In this document: positions 7,747-17,203 of the stretch, in pieces
Layout: each line of letters starts with the position of its first letter
How positions within the stretch are numbered: position 1 is the first letter of the stretch
NCBI RefSeq assembly: GCF_000381025.1
Contig: NZ_KB905820.1
Coordinates: forward strand, 1-64,000
DNA from: Streptomyces sulphureus DSM 40104
GTDB lineage: Bacteria; Actinomycetota; Actinomycetes; Streptomycetales; Streptomycetaceae
Direction: 5' to 3'
DNA: 64,000 nt
The notes under the pieces: model-generated
What the model saw: the letters and a program-made list of their open reading frames with translations, nothing else
Databases searched by the model: none
What the model was told of the DNA's origin: nothing
Translations under genes and position numbers: made by a program

Positions 7747-9972
7747 ATGGGAGTTGACGGTCGCGACGAGCGAGGAGAACCCGCGGAGGACGCGGACGCC
7801 GTCGGACAACAGGGGACCCGCCCGCGTGCCCGGAGCCACGGCGGTGCGGAGGACTCGGCAACGTCGGGCTCGCGGACTCCGGGCAGCTCGGACGGCGAGG
7901 CCGGGCCCGAAAGCGCCGAAGCGGCGAAGGGCGAGGTCGAGCAGGGCGGGGACGAGAAGAGCGGCGAAGAGGGGTCCCGTTCCGGTGTGCCACGTCAACG
8001 TCGCCGGAACCCCGCTACGGCCGAGTCCGTTCGAGGCCGGGCCGCCGGCGGCAGGTCCGCTGACGGCGGCGGCTCCGGTGGGCGGGCCGGCGGCGAGGGC
8101 GAACGGGCCGCAGCAGCACACCGGTTGAGCAAGCCCGCTCCCCCCGCACCCAAGCGCGAGCAGGGCGGAGCATCCAGCCCGGGAACGGGCGCAGCGACGC
8201 CGCCCCCGCACGGCAAGGGCGTGCCGAAGCAGCGCGGCAGGAGGCCGCAGGCGACGGCGGGGCAGTCGGACGCCGAGCTCGTCGCGAGGATGCGGGAGGG
8301 TGACGCTGCCGCGTACGACGCGCTCTACCGGCGGCACGTCGCGCCCGTCCGCAGGTACGCGCGTACCTGCTGTCGGGACGCGGACACGGCGGAGGACCTC
8401 GCCAACGAAGTCTTCGCCCGTACGTTGCAGGCAGTGCGGGGCGGCAAAGGGCCGCAGTCGGCGGTGCGCGCCTACCTGATGACCTCCGTGCGGCACACCG
8501 CGGCGGCGTGGGCGAGGACCAGCAGGCGGGAGCAGCTCGTCGAGGACTTCGCCGTCTTCGCGGAGACCGCCGAGGAGTCGCGCGGGGGCGTCGAGGGCGC
8601 CACCGATCCGGGCGCCGACGTGCGAGCGATGCACGAGGCCGAACAGACCCTCGTCGTACGCGCGTTCCGCAGCCTCTCGGAGCACGACCAGATGGTGCTC
8701 TGGCACACGGCGGTGGAGGGCGCGAAGCCGCAGGACGTGGCGCCGCTGCTGGGCAAGTCGAAGGGTGCGACGGCGACGGCCGCGCACCGTGCGAGGGAGA
8801 ACCTCAAGCAGGCGTATCTCCAGGCCCACGTCAGCAGCGCGCGTACGGGAAGCGCCGACTGCGCCCGGTACGCGGACAGGCTCGGCGCCTACGCGCGCGG
8901 TGGCCTGCGCCTGCGGGCCGAACGCGGGCTGCTGCGGCACCTCGACGAGTGCGCCGAGTGCCGGAAAGCGGCGCTGGAAGTGAAGGACCTCAACCAGCAC
9001 ATCCGGGTCCTGGTGCCGGTGGCGCTGGTGGGATGGTTCGCCACCGCGGGCGGTGCCAAGGCGTTCGGCGCCCTGGTCGCGGGAGGCACCGCGGCAGGCA
9101 GCGCTGCCGCGGGTGGCGCCGCGGCGAGTTCGGGGGCAGGAGGTGCCGCGTCGGAGGGGCTCGGGACGCCGGCGAAGGTCGGACTGGGGCTCGGGCTCGT
9201 CGCGGCCGTAGCGGCTGTGGCGTACGCGTTGGTCGGCGGCGGAGGCGAGCCGAAACCGCGGTCGCAGGCCCAGCCCCCGGTGGCGGCGCCCCAGAAGCCC
9301 TCGGCCGAGCCGGAGGAGCCCGGTCCGCCCGCGCCGGTCCCGCCGAAGCCGAAGCCGAAGCCGACCCCGGAACCGGCGCAGCAGCCGACGCCGACGAAGA
9401 AGGCACCGAGCCCCTTCCCCACGAAGACGAGCCCGCAGCCGAATCCGACGCCGAGCAAGCGCCCCGCTCCCCCTCCGCCGGCTCCCCCGAGCGAGACGCC
9501 GTCTCCCCCGCCGAGCAGCCCACCGCCGCCACCGCCCACCGACTACCATCTGGGCCGACTCGACTACGACTTCACACCGGGCGAGGCAACGGACCCCACC
9601 ATCCGCACCCAGCCGGGTAGTTGGGCATGGCAGCGCACCGGTCTGCGGCTCGCGGGGGTCTCCTACGCCACCGGGATCTCGGTGCACCTCCCCTCCTCCG
9701 TGACGATCGACCTCAACCGGAGCTGCGTCAGCTTCGCCGCGCTCGCCGGTATCGACGACCTCTCGCCGGGTCAACGGGCCGCGCAGTTCACCGTGCACGG
9801 GGACGGACGCGAGCTCTGGCGCTCGGAGACGGTGCGGAACGGGAGCCGACCGGCCGCCGTGCGGGTGCCGTTGGAGGGCGTGGAGTCGCTGCGGCTGTCC
9901 GTGGACCCGGAGCGCCCCCTCGACCGGCTGGCCCTCGCCGACTGGGCCGACGCGCGGATCAGTTGCGCGTAG
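7747..9972 (+). CDS. ECF sigma factor fused to zinc anti-sigma, membrane helix and NPCBM-like domain
   Basis: 741 residues from ATG 7747 (GGGAG upstream at 7733-7737). Order: disordered charged N-terminus (1-170); sigma region 2 (about 175-260, DTAEDLANEVFARTLQAV); sigma region 4 (about 300-360, HDQMVLWHTAVEGAKPQDVA); a ZAS anti-sigma motif with His398-x3-Cys402-x2-Cys405 and an upstream Cys372; a hydrophobic helix at about 478-497; a Pro/Lys linker (about 500-598); and a C-terminal beta-rich domain of about 140 residues resembling NPCBM carbohydrate-binding modules. The whole signalling path from outside sensor to sigma factor sits in one chain, so release would need proteolysis or conformational change. 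It is conserved in this locus as I recall (SCO4117). It ends 3 bp from the convergent SARP gene. Confidence 0.88.
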   Translation: MGVDGRDERGEPAEDADAVGQQGTRPRARSHGGAEDSATSGSRTPGSSDGEAGPESAEAAKGEVEQGGDEKSGEEGSRSGVPRQRRRNPATAESVRGRAAGGRSADGGGSGGRAGGEGERAAAAHRLSKPAPPAPKREQGGASSPGTGAATPPPHGKGVPKQRGRRPQATAGQSDAELVARMREGDAAAYDALYRRHVAPVRRYARTCCRDADTAEDLANEVFARTLQAVRGGKGPQSAVRAYLMTSVRHTAAAWARTSRREQLVEDFAVFAETAEESRGGVEGATDPGADVRAMHEAEQTLVVRAFRSLSEHDQMVLWHTAVEGAKPQDVAPLLGKSKGATATAAHRARENLKQAYLQAHVSSARTGSADCARYADRLGAYARGGLRLRAERGLLRHLDECAECRKAALEVKDLNQHIRVLVPVALVGWFATAGGAKAFGALVAGGTAAGSAAAGGAAASSGAGGAASEGLGTPAKVGLGLGLVAAVAAVAYALVGGGGEPKPRSQAQPPVAAPQKPSAEPEEPGPPAPVPPKPKPKPTPEPAQQPTPTKKAPSPFPTKTSPQPNPTPSKRPAPPPPAPPSETPSPPPSSPPPPPPTDYHLGRLDYDFTPGEATDPTIRTQPGSWAWQRTGLRLAGVSYATGISVHLPSSVTIDLNRSCVSFAALAGIDDLSPGQRAAQFTVHGDGRELWRSETVRNGSRPAAVRVPLEGVESLRLSVDPERPLDRLALADWADARISCA

Positions 9973-9975
9973 GCG

Positions 9976-12900
9976 TCACCCCGCGGCCTCGCTGAGCCAG
10001 GCGTCGAGCGAGGCGAGGACCTCGGCCGCGTCGAGCGGGCTGTCGCGCGGGCGCGGGGCGCCGGGGGACCGGCGGCGGATGCGGTGGGCGAGCGCCTTCT
10101 CCGGTGCCGTCGGCGGGAGTTCGCCGCGCAGGTGATCGGCGGCGTCGGCGAAGCGCACGGCGCGGCTCGGGCTGCCGGCGGCGAGGGTGACGGCGGCGGC
10201 CGCGAGGACGAGACGGGCGAGGAGCGCGTCGTCGGAGGCGACGGCGAGTGCGCGGCGGAGCGCTTCGGTGATCTCGTGGACGGCGCGGTACCGGCGGTCC
10301 GGGCCCTCGGCCGCCGAGATGCGCGCGCCGACCATGTCGACGAGGACGTGCAGCGTCGGTGTCCCGGCCCGTGTGCACGTGATGCTGCGGGTGTGCAGGT
10401 CCCTTGCGCGCTGCGTCTCGCCGCGCTCCAGCGCGAGGAGGCTGCTGAGGTGGAGGACGTACGCCCGGGTGTCGGCGACGCCGAGGTGCGCCGCCTCCTC
10501 CAAGGCGCTGTCGGCGAGGCGCTGCGCCCGCATGCGGTCGCCCTGGCGATACCAGATCTCGGCGATACGGGCGAGGAGCAGCGGGACCTCCGTGTGGGCG
10601 CCGAGTTGCCTGGCGTAGCGCAGCGCCGTCTCGCACTCGGCGCGGGCTTCGCCGTACGCGCCGCGGCGGACGGCGAGTTCGGCGCGGAGGCCGCAGATCT
10701 GCGAGAGGAGCCAGCGGTCGCCCGTGGACTCGGCGAGGGACTCCATCTCGGGGAGGTCCGCGGTGATCCTGGGGAGGCTGCCCGGCAGTTCGGTGTGGAG
10801 GTAGGCGCGGCAGACCATCGTCACGGCCAGCGCCCAGGGGCCGCCGTGCGTACGGCAGTTCGCCACCGCGCGGTCGAGGGAGCTTTCCAGCGCCTCGGGG
10901 GAATCGACGCCGTAGCCGGTGAGCGGCGCGAGCAGTCCGGGGAAGCGCGCCGTGGCCTCGGGCGAGGCGCCGAAGGCGCGCCGCAACTGCTCCGCGGTGC
11001 GCGCGTGTGCGGCGAGTTGGGCCGGTTCTGCGCGGTCGTAGCGCCCGGCGCGGAAGGTGAAGCAGAGCATGCGCGACTCGGCGCGGAGCAGGTGTACGTC
11101 ACTGTCGTCGGCCGGAGTCGTGGGGAGGAGGTCGAGGAGGGCGGCGGCCCAGGAGGCGCCCTCCTCATGGTGGTTGCGGAGCCACCAGAACCAGCCGAGG
11201 GAGCGGAGCAGGGCGCCGAGCGACTCGGTGTCCCGTCTCTCGACGCAGCGGTGCGCGACGGCCCTGATGTCGTCGAGCTCGGCCTCCAGGCGCGCGAGCC
11301 ACTCCACCTGAGCGCCGGTGCAGAGGAACGGCGCCGCCCTCGCGGCGAACTCCACGACCTGCGTGGTGTGGCGGCGCCGGGTGGCGGCGAGGTCGGAGCG
11401 GTCCTCGGCGGCGCGTTCACGCGCGTAGGCGCGGATGGTTTCCAGCAGGCGGAAGCGGGTGCCGGAGGCAGAGGTGCGGTCGGCGACGACGAGGGACTTG
11501 TCGACGAGGGCGCCGAGGACGTCGAGGACCTCCGAAGACGGCAGTGACCCCGCTCCGCACACCGCCTCGGCCGCCTCCAGCGTGCAGCCCCCGGCGAAGA
11601 CCGAGAGGCGTGCGAGGAGGGTGCGTTCGCGGGCGTCGAGGAGCTCCCAGGACCAGTCGACGACGGCGCGGAGGGCCTGCTGGCGCGGCAAGACGTTGCG
11701 GCTGCCGCGGGCGAGGAGGCGGAAGCGGTCGTCGAGCCGGGCGGCGATCTCTTCCGGCGCGAGGGTGCGGAGCCGGGCGGCGGCGAGCTCGATCGCCAGG
11801 GGGAGGCCGTCGAGCCTGGCGCAGATCTCGGCGGTCGCCTCCCGGTGTGCTTCGGGTCGGTGCGCGGGGGTGACGGCGCGGGCGCGGTCGTCGAAGAGCC
11901 GGCGGGCGGCGGAGGGTGGCAGGGGCTCGACGGGGCGTACCGCTTCGCCCGCGACACCGAGCGGTTCGCGGCTCGTCGCGAGGACGGTGAGGTACGGGCA
12001 CTCGGCGAGAAGCGTCTCGGCGAGCGCCGCGACCGCCGACACCAGGTGCTCGCAGTTGTCGAGGACGAGCAGGAGGCGGCGGTCGCGGCAGTGGTCGAGG
12101 AGGCGGGTGGCGGCCTCGTCGGGCGGGTGGCGGGGCGGGGCGGCGCCGCCCTCGACGGGGGCGGAGGCGAAGAGGGCGGTGTCGCGGCGGCCCAGCGCGT
12201 CGAGGACGGCGCCGGGGACGGAGGCGGGGTGGTCGAGCGGTGCCAGCGGGACGAGCCAAGCGCCGTCGGGGAACTTCGGGTCGGACGGTGACGGTGCGCC
12301 GGCGAAGTGCTCGGCGAGGCGGGTCTTGCCCGAGCCACCGGGTCCCGTGAGCGTGACGAGGCGGTGTTCGGCGAGGGCGGTGCCGAGCGCGTCGAGCTCG
12401 TGCGTGCGGCCGACGAAACTGGTGAGGCGCGCAGGCACGTTGCCCCGGTGCGGGGGTCGGGGTTCCGCGGGGGCGGACGGTTGCGCGAGCCGGGCGGGGA
12501 GGTGTCCGCCTTCCTCCGAGCCGGGCTCGGTTCCGGCGGACGGGGCCGGTCGCTCGCCGGAGCGGAGCAACTCGGCGTGCAGCGCGCGCAGTTCCGGGCC
12601 CGGGACCACGCCGAGACGGGCGCCTATCCGCCGGCGCACGGTGTCGTACTCGGTGAGGGCCTCGGCCGTGCGGCCGCTCTCGCGGAGCGCGCGGAGGAAG
12701 AGGAGCTGCAACGGCTCGTCGAGCGGACGGGACTCGGCGAGCGCGCGGAGCTCGGAGAGCGCGGAGGCGGGGCGCCCGGCGGCCACCTCGGCGCCGAGGA
12801 GCCGCTCCTTGCAGGTGCGGCGCAACGCCTCAGCGTGGCGGGCCTCCTGACCCGGGTCGGGAAGGTCGGCCAGCGCGCCACCGCGCCACAGGCCGAGGGC

Positions 12901-13287
12901 CTCGCGGAGCAACTCGACGGCGCGCTGCGGTGCGCCGCGTGCCAGAGCCTCCTCGCCCGCTGCCGCGAGCCGGCGGAAGCGGTGGAGGTCGACGTGTTCC
13001 GGGTCGGCGACGAGACGGTAGCCGCCCGGGGCCGACTCGATCGCCGCCCGGCCGAGCGCCCGGCGCAGTCGGCCGACGAGCGCCTGGAGCGCGGCGGGCG
13101 CGTCCGTGGGAAGCTCCTCCGTCCACGGCCACACCTCGCCGACCAACTCGTCCACGGTCACCGGTACTTCGGAGCCCGCACGCAGCGCCAGCGCAACGAA
13201 CAGCGCACGCAGCCGCCGGCCCCCGAGCGGCAACGGGCGCCCCTGCGCGTCGTGGACCCGGGCGGGTCCGAGGATTTGGTACTGCAC
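9976..13287 (-). CDS. AfsR-like SARP regulator with BTAD, NB-ARC and TPR domains
   Basis: About 1,103 residues. The N-terminal OmpR-like DNA-binding domain (1-95, beginning QYQILGPARVHD) and the bacterial transcriptional activator domain (about 95-245) define a SARP. A linker leads to an NTPase domain with Walker A GPGGSGKT at about 315 and the Walker-B-like LLLVLDNCEHL. The C-terminal half is helical TPR-type repeats. Three tandem GTG codons (13285-13293) are all possible starts; the last gives the usual SARP N-terminus. Upstream in-frame residues are unlike the family. Large SARPs of this AfsR type activate secondary metabolism, and the targets need not be adjacent. Between AtrA, the sigma fusion and this gene, the locus is rich in regulators. 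Confidence 0.9.
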   Translation of the reverse strand: MQYQILGPARVHDAQGRPLPLGGRRLRALFVALALRAGSEVPVTVDELVGEVWPWTEELPTDAPAALQALVGRLRRALGRAAIESAPGGYRLVADPEHVDLHRFRRLAAAGEEALARGAPQRAVELLREALGLWRGGALADLPDPGQEARHAEALRRTCKERLLGAEVAAGRPASALSELRALAESRPLDEPLQLLFLRALRESGRTAEALTEYDTVRRRIGARLGVVPGPELRALHAELLRSGERPAPSAGTEPGSEEGGHLPARLAQPSAPAEPRPPHRGNVPARLTSFVGRTHELDALGTALAEHRLVTLTGPGGSGKTRLAEHFAGAPSPSDPKFPDGAWLVPLAPLDHPASVPGAVLDALGRRDTALFASAPVEGGAAPPRHPPDEAATRLLDHCRDRRLLLVLDNCEHLVSAVAALAETLLAECPYLTVLATSREPLGVAGEAVRPVEPLPPSAARRLFDDRARAVTPAHRPEAHREATAEICARLDGLPLAIELAAARLRTLAPEEIAARLDDRFRLLARGSRNVLPRQQALRAVVDWSWELLDARERTLLARLSVFAGGCTLEAAEAVCGAGSLPSSEVLDVLGALVDKSLVVADRTSASGTRFRLLETIRAYARERAAEDRSDLAATRRRHTTQVVEFAARAAPFLCTGAQVEWLARLEAELDDIRAVAHRCVERRDTESLGALLRSLGWFWWLRNHHEEGASWAAALLDLLPTTPADDSDVHLLRAESRMLCFTFRAGRYDRAEPAQLAAHARTAEQLRRAFGASPEATARFPGLLAPLTGYGVDSPEALESSLDRAVANCRTHGGPWALAVTMVCRAYLHTELPGSLPRITADLPEMESLAESTGDRWLLSQICGLRAELAVRRGAYGEARAECETALRYARQLGAHTEVPLLLARIAEIWYRQGDRMRAQRLADSALEEAAHLGVADTRAYVLHLSSLLALERGETQRARDLHTRSITCTRAGTPTLHVLVDMVGARISAAEGPDRRYRAVHEITEALRRALAVASDDALLARLVLAAAAVTLAAGSPSRAVRFADAADHLRGELPPTAPEKALAHRIRRRSPGAPRPRDSPLDAAEVLASLDAWLSEAAG

Positions 13288-13454
13288 CACCACATTGTTG
13301 CCACGGGGTCTGACAATCCCCCACGCCTTTTCTCCGTACCGCAGGCGGACGCCTCCGGCTCCACCCGCCGTCACCGCTGCCGGGTGCACGGCCGCCGCCG
13401 TCTGGGAGCGCCCTGCGCGCATCCGTCGACACCGGAGCGGGGGACGCAAGGGGC

Positions 13455-14235
13455 CGCATCATGTCTCCCCGACGGGGCGCCGTGACCGACGTGTTGGCGA
13501 GGCGGGTGCTGCGGGCAACGCATGACCGCACGCAGCGCGCGTTCGCCGGCCCGCACAGCGCCGCACGGTGCCGGCCCAACGCCTTCGACGCCCCGAAGCC
13601 CCCACACGCACACGCCGGCACGCATGGCGCCACACCGTGCTACCCCAACGGGAAGCCGGAAGGGACACGTTGGCAAGGCCAACATTCCAAGCGCCGACGC
13701 CCCGCAGGCACCGAGGGGCGCGCACCCCAGGCACTCACCCGCATCCACCACGCTCACATGCAGCCGCTTCAAGGCGACGCTACGGCCAATACCTCGCCGA
13801 GCCGCACGCTGCCGATACGCACACTCTCACCGGGACCGACCGGCCCGGGCACGCACGACACTTCCCAACGGAGACCCGCAACCGACGTATTCGGCAACCC
13901 CACCGCACCAAGCGCCGGTACACGCACGCGCGCCCACCGGCGTGTGCACGCACAACCCCACACGGTGCCGCCCTGACGCAGTACCACGATCAACGCCTCG
14001 ACGAGCCGCACGCTCCACACATGCGTGCCCGCACGCGCGCACTCACTCACCGACCCCGCGACGGGCTCCCACAACGCCGTACCGCCGACACACCTCACAC
14101 ACACCACAGGCACGCCACCAGCGCCCGCACGCCCAAGCCCGCACAGCAAGCCGTCCCAACGCGACGCCGCAGCCGACGCCTTGACGCGCCGCACGCTCCA
14201 GCGCGCCGGCACACCCGGCCCCCTCCGAAGCGCCC
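13455..14235. repeat. Degenerate tandem repeat array, unit about 100 bp
   Basis: No gene is supported between the SARP and asparagine-synthetase-like genes. Roughly eight diverged copies of a unit can be aligned by eye, starting near 13463, 13570, 13640, 13766, 13861, 13968, 14066 and 14152. The core reads approximately CCCAACGGGA-CCGCAACCGACG, followed by TTGGCGAGCCGCACGCTCCA. Spacers are rich in CACGC and GCGCG. Copies diverge strongly from one another, so this is an old array or a lattice of related sites. Confidence 0.55.
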
Positions 14236-16359
14236 CTACAGCGCAGGCCGCTGCTGCCCCGCCGTGACGCCGCCCGCCGCCGCACGCTGGCGGGGCGCCT
14301 CGCTGCCCGTCCAGCAGGAGCCGCGGCGGGCGAGGAGGCGGCGGAGCCACAGTTCGGTGGAGACGAGGTCGGCGAGGCCGTCGAGGGGGAGGCGGGCGCC
14401 CTCGGCCGCGTCCCTGATCGCTTTTCGGACCGTGCGGGCCTCGATGAGGCCGGCGTCGGCGAGGAGGGGAGCGCGGAAGAGGTCGAGGAGTTCGGGGGCT
14501 GCGAGGCGCACTCCCTTCTTGGCTGCCGCCGTCTGCGTCGAGTGCGAGGGCGCGCCCCAGCCGGCCGGGAGGTCGTGCACGCCGGCGCCGGCGAGGGCTG
14601 CGCGGAGGACGGCGGCGCGGGCACCCGGTTTGACGCGGAGCGCCTCGGGGAGGGCGCGGGCCGCGCGGACGACCTGGTTGTCGTAGAAGGGCGCGTGGAG
14701 ACGCTGGTTACGGATCTCCGCCGCCTGTTCGAGGACGCGGTGGTCGGCGGCTCGACGGGCGAGCGCGGCGCGGGAGCGGCGCTCCCCCGGGCGTTCGATC
14801 GTGGGGCGCGAGGCCGCTGCCGCGTCGAGCCGGAGGGCCACTTCGGCGAGGGCCTCGCCGGTGAGCCAGCGGGCCGCGGGCCCCGGGCGGCACCAGGTGA
14901 GGGCGGCGAGCGAGGCGTCGACGGCGCTGTCGGAGGCGGCGGCCGCGGCCTGACCGAACGTTCCGGCGCGCAGCCTCGCCGCTGCCTCTTCGACGCCGTC
15001 GCGGTAGGGAGTGCGGGCGAGTCGGCGTGCGGCCCGGTAGATGGCGAAGGGGACGCCCAGCGAGCGGCCGGCGGGGGGCTCCTCCGCCTGTGCGAGCGCC
15101 GCGACCGGCCGCAGCAGGTGGCGCCTCCGCCGGTCGAGCAGGAGGTCGGCGAGGCGGGCCGGGTGGGCGTCGAGCACCTGCCGTGCGCCGAAGCCGACGA
15201 AGTGGTCGGCGCTTCCGGCGGCGAGCCTGTGGCGGTGGTGCTCGGCGGTGACGAGAGCGGGGCCCGGCTCGTCGGTGAGCGGGCCGCTCTCCAAATCGGC
15301 GTAGGGCAGGGCCTCTTCGCCCGCGGTGACGACGAGGTGGTGGACGCGCGGGCTGCCCGCGAGGGCGTAGGCGCGCTCCAGTTCGGCGTCCTTCTGCTCG
15401 GCCGCGTGGCCGCCAGGGCTGCGTCCGCCCAGGGTGAGGTCGTTGAAGGTGACGGCGAGGAGGCGCTCGCCTGCTTCCGCGGCGCCGGTGCCGTGGACGG
15501 TGCCCGGCATGCCCGGCAGGCCGGCGGCGAGCAGCGCGAGGGTGCCGGAGGCCGGGCCTCCCGAGAGGTCGGCGCCGACGCCGGGGGCGGGACCGCCCCT
15601 TCTGGCCCGGCGGTCGGCGGGGCCCATGCCGGGCACGGGGCCAGGGTCGAGCGGTGCGAAGTCGTGCTCGGAGACATGCCGCGGCGCCGTGAGCCGCGTG
15701 CGGACGGCGGCGACGAGCGCGTCCCGCACCCCGGCGACCGCGGCCTCGGGATCGACGGCCGGCGCCGAGACCACGAGCGAGGTGCTCGGCTCGTACCCGG
15801 CGATCTCGCGGCTGCCGCCCTCCCTGACGATGAGCGCGTGCCCCGGCGGCACACGGCGCACACCGGCGTACGGGGTGCCGTCGCCGAGCGCCTCCGGCGC
15901 CTCGGGGCAGGCGAGTTGGGCAGCGAGATGCCCGATGTCGAGCTGCGCCTCGACGAGGTCGGCGAGGGGCAACGCGGCCGTCGCGTAGGCGGTGCCCCCC
16001 GCCCACGGGGTGTGAAAGACGGGGCGCGCGCCCGCGAGGTCGGCGGCGACGGTGATGCGGCGGCCGATGCAGGCGACGGCGGTGTAGCTCCCCGGCCAGG
16101 CGGTGAGGTGGCGGAAGGCGCCTCCCCTGGCGGCGAAGAGGCCGAGGCGGAGCTCGTCGTCCGTGGCCCCGCAGGAGCCGAGGACGGCGAGACGGTTGCC
16201 GGGTTCGGCCTCGACGACGCGGATCTCGTCGGGCCGCCAGTCACCGACGGCCCAGAGCGGGTCCGGCTTCTCCCAGAGCAACTGCGCGCCGACGGGCTCG
16301 ACGGCCCCCTCCGGCGGCATGGCGGCGGCCGCGGCGCTCCACCCCACCAACCAACGCAT
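14236..16359 (-). CDS. Asparagine-synthetase-like protein (orphan amidotransferase/cyclase fold)
   Basis: 707 residues from ATG 16359 (GAAGGCGGA upstream). The N-terminal 200 residues resemble the glutaminase-like half of asparagine synthetase B but lack the catalytic Cys2 (the protein begins MRWLVGW). The C-terminal half is the ATP-pyrophosphatase-type synthetase domain; its PP-loop reads DLSGGPASGTL rather than SGGxDS. This build recalls lasso-peptide macrolactam cyclases and other asparagine-synthetase relatives that adenylate a carboxylate. I found no lasso precursor, protease or transporter nearby, so the substrate is unknown. As I recall, the gene is conserved in this locus across Streptomyces, next to the Orf1590-like regulator. 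The altered loop could mean weak or lost catalysis. Confidence 0.75.
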   Translation of the reverse strand: MRWLVGWSAAAAAMPPEGAVEPVGAQLLWEKPDPLWAVGDWRPDEIRVVEAEPGNRLAVLGSCGATDDELRLGLFAARGGAFRHLTAWPGSYTAVACIGRRITVAADLAGARPVFHTPWAGGTAYATAALPLADLVEAQLDIGHLAAQLACPEAPEALGDGTPYAGVRRVPPGHALIVREGGSREIAGYEPSTSLVVSAPAVDPEAAVAGVRDALVAAVRTRLTAPRHVSEHDFAPLDPGPVPGMGPADRRARRGGPAPGVGADLSGGPASGTLALLAAGLPGMPGTVHGTGAAEAGERLLAVTFNDLTLGGRSPGGHAAEQKDAELERAYALAGSPRVHHLVVTAGEEALPYADLESGPLTDEPGPALVTAEHHRHRLAAGSADHFVGFGARQVLDAHPARLADLLLDRRRRHLLRPVAALAQAEEPPAGRSLGVPFAIYRAARRLARTPYRDGVEEAAARLRAGTFGQAAAAASDSAVDASLAALTWCRPGPAARWLTGEALAEVALRLDAAAASRPTIERPGERRSRAALARRAADHRVLEQAAEIRNQRLHAPFYDNQVVRAARALPEALRVKPGARAAVLRAALAGAGVHDLPAGWGAPSHSTQTAAAKKGVRLAAPELLDLFRAPLLADAGLIEARTVRKAIRDAAEGARLPLDGLADLVSTELWLRRLLARRGSCWTGSEAPRQRAAAGGVTAGQQRPAL

Positions 16360-16544
16360 GCCGTCCGCCTTCTGCCGTCAACGCCCGTGCCGCAAGGGCC
16401 CGTTGGTCGGACGCGGCCGCGGTCCCGCAGGAAGGTACGGGGTCCCGGCCGTGTGCCGACGAGCCGTGCGGCGACCGTACGTGCTGTCCGAACACCGTGT
16501 TCTGGCGGCTATGTTGCCACGATAGCGGCGTACGGGCGGCGCAT

Positions 16545-16634
16545 AAGGGGCGCATACCTCACATGGGGTGCGGTGCCTGACCGTCCGTCCCCTTCCGGCT
16601 CGGACGGACGGTGCGGGGGCACAAGGGGCGCATA
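16545..16634. repeat. Inverted repeat framed by 12-bp direct repeats
   Basis: AAGGGGCGCATA occurs exactly at 16545-16556 and 16623-16634. Between them lies the perfect hairpin ACCGTCCGTCC (16580-16590) and GGACGGACGGT (16602-16612) with an 11-base loop. The symmetry suggests a multi-site operator or a structured element upstream of either flanking gene; no function is known to me. Confidence 0.6.
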
Positions 16635-17174
16635 TACCGGCGTCCTCCCCACCCGGCAACGGCCGGGCGACCGATGCCATTCGGCCAAATCTCGCCCGTC
16701 GCAAGGGAGTCGGGATCGCGGGAGGGGGCGCGTGGACAGCGGCCAGGAGGCGCGTCCGCCAGGAGCACACGGAAGCCCCGGCGAGGCCGTGGCGGGCCGG
16801 CGGGACCCGGGCCGGCCGTGGGCGGCACACGCCTGCCGACGGCCCCTGCATGGTGCGGCCCGGGAGGCCGGCGCCTCCCGGGCCTGCCGCCACCCGCGGG
16901 GAATGAGGCGGCGGCACTTCCCCCAGCCCACTGCTGCGATGCAGCGGGCCGACCCACGCAGTACTCATCGAACCCGCTCGCCAACTACCCTGGCAGGCGC
17001 ATGGATGGGCGCACGGCCACACGCACGGAGCACGGGGAGGCGTCCGCTCCGCACACGTTTTTGGACGGGCGCCGGCGTACGTCGCCGCGGTGGCACGTGA
17101 CCGGCGCACGTACACCCGTGCCGCTCCGGAGGAGCCGGGACTGCAACAGATCTCGCCATCCGGGGAGCGGCCCC

Positions 17175-17203
17175 TTAACGGTCGGGATTCGGCGAACTAC
17201 GCT
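17175..17203 (+). promoter_or_regulatory. Candidate vegetative promoter for the Orf1590-like gene
   Basis: TTAACG (17175-17180), a 17-bp spacer and TACGCT (17198-17203) fit a principal-sigma promoter. Transcription would start near 17210, leaving a leader of about 250 nt before the ATG at 17463. Confidence 0.45.

Noticed and set aside
13455-14235. CRISPR array
   Set aside because: Repeats are long, strongly diverged and irregularly spaced, and no cas gene is present.
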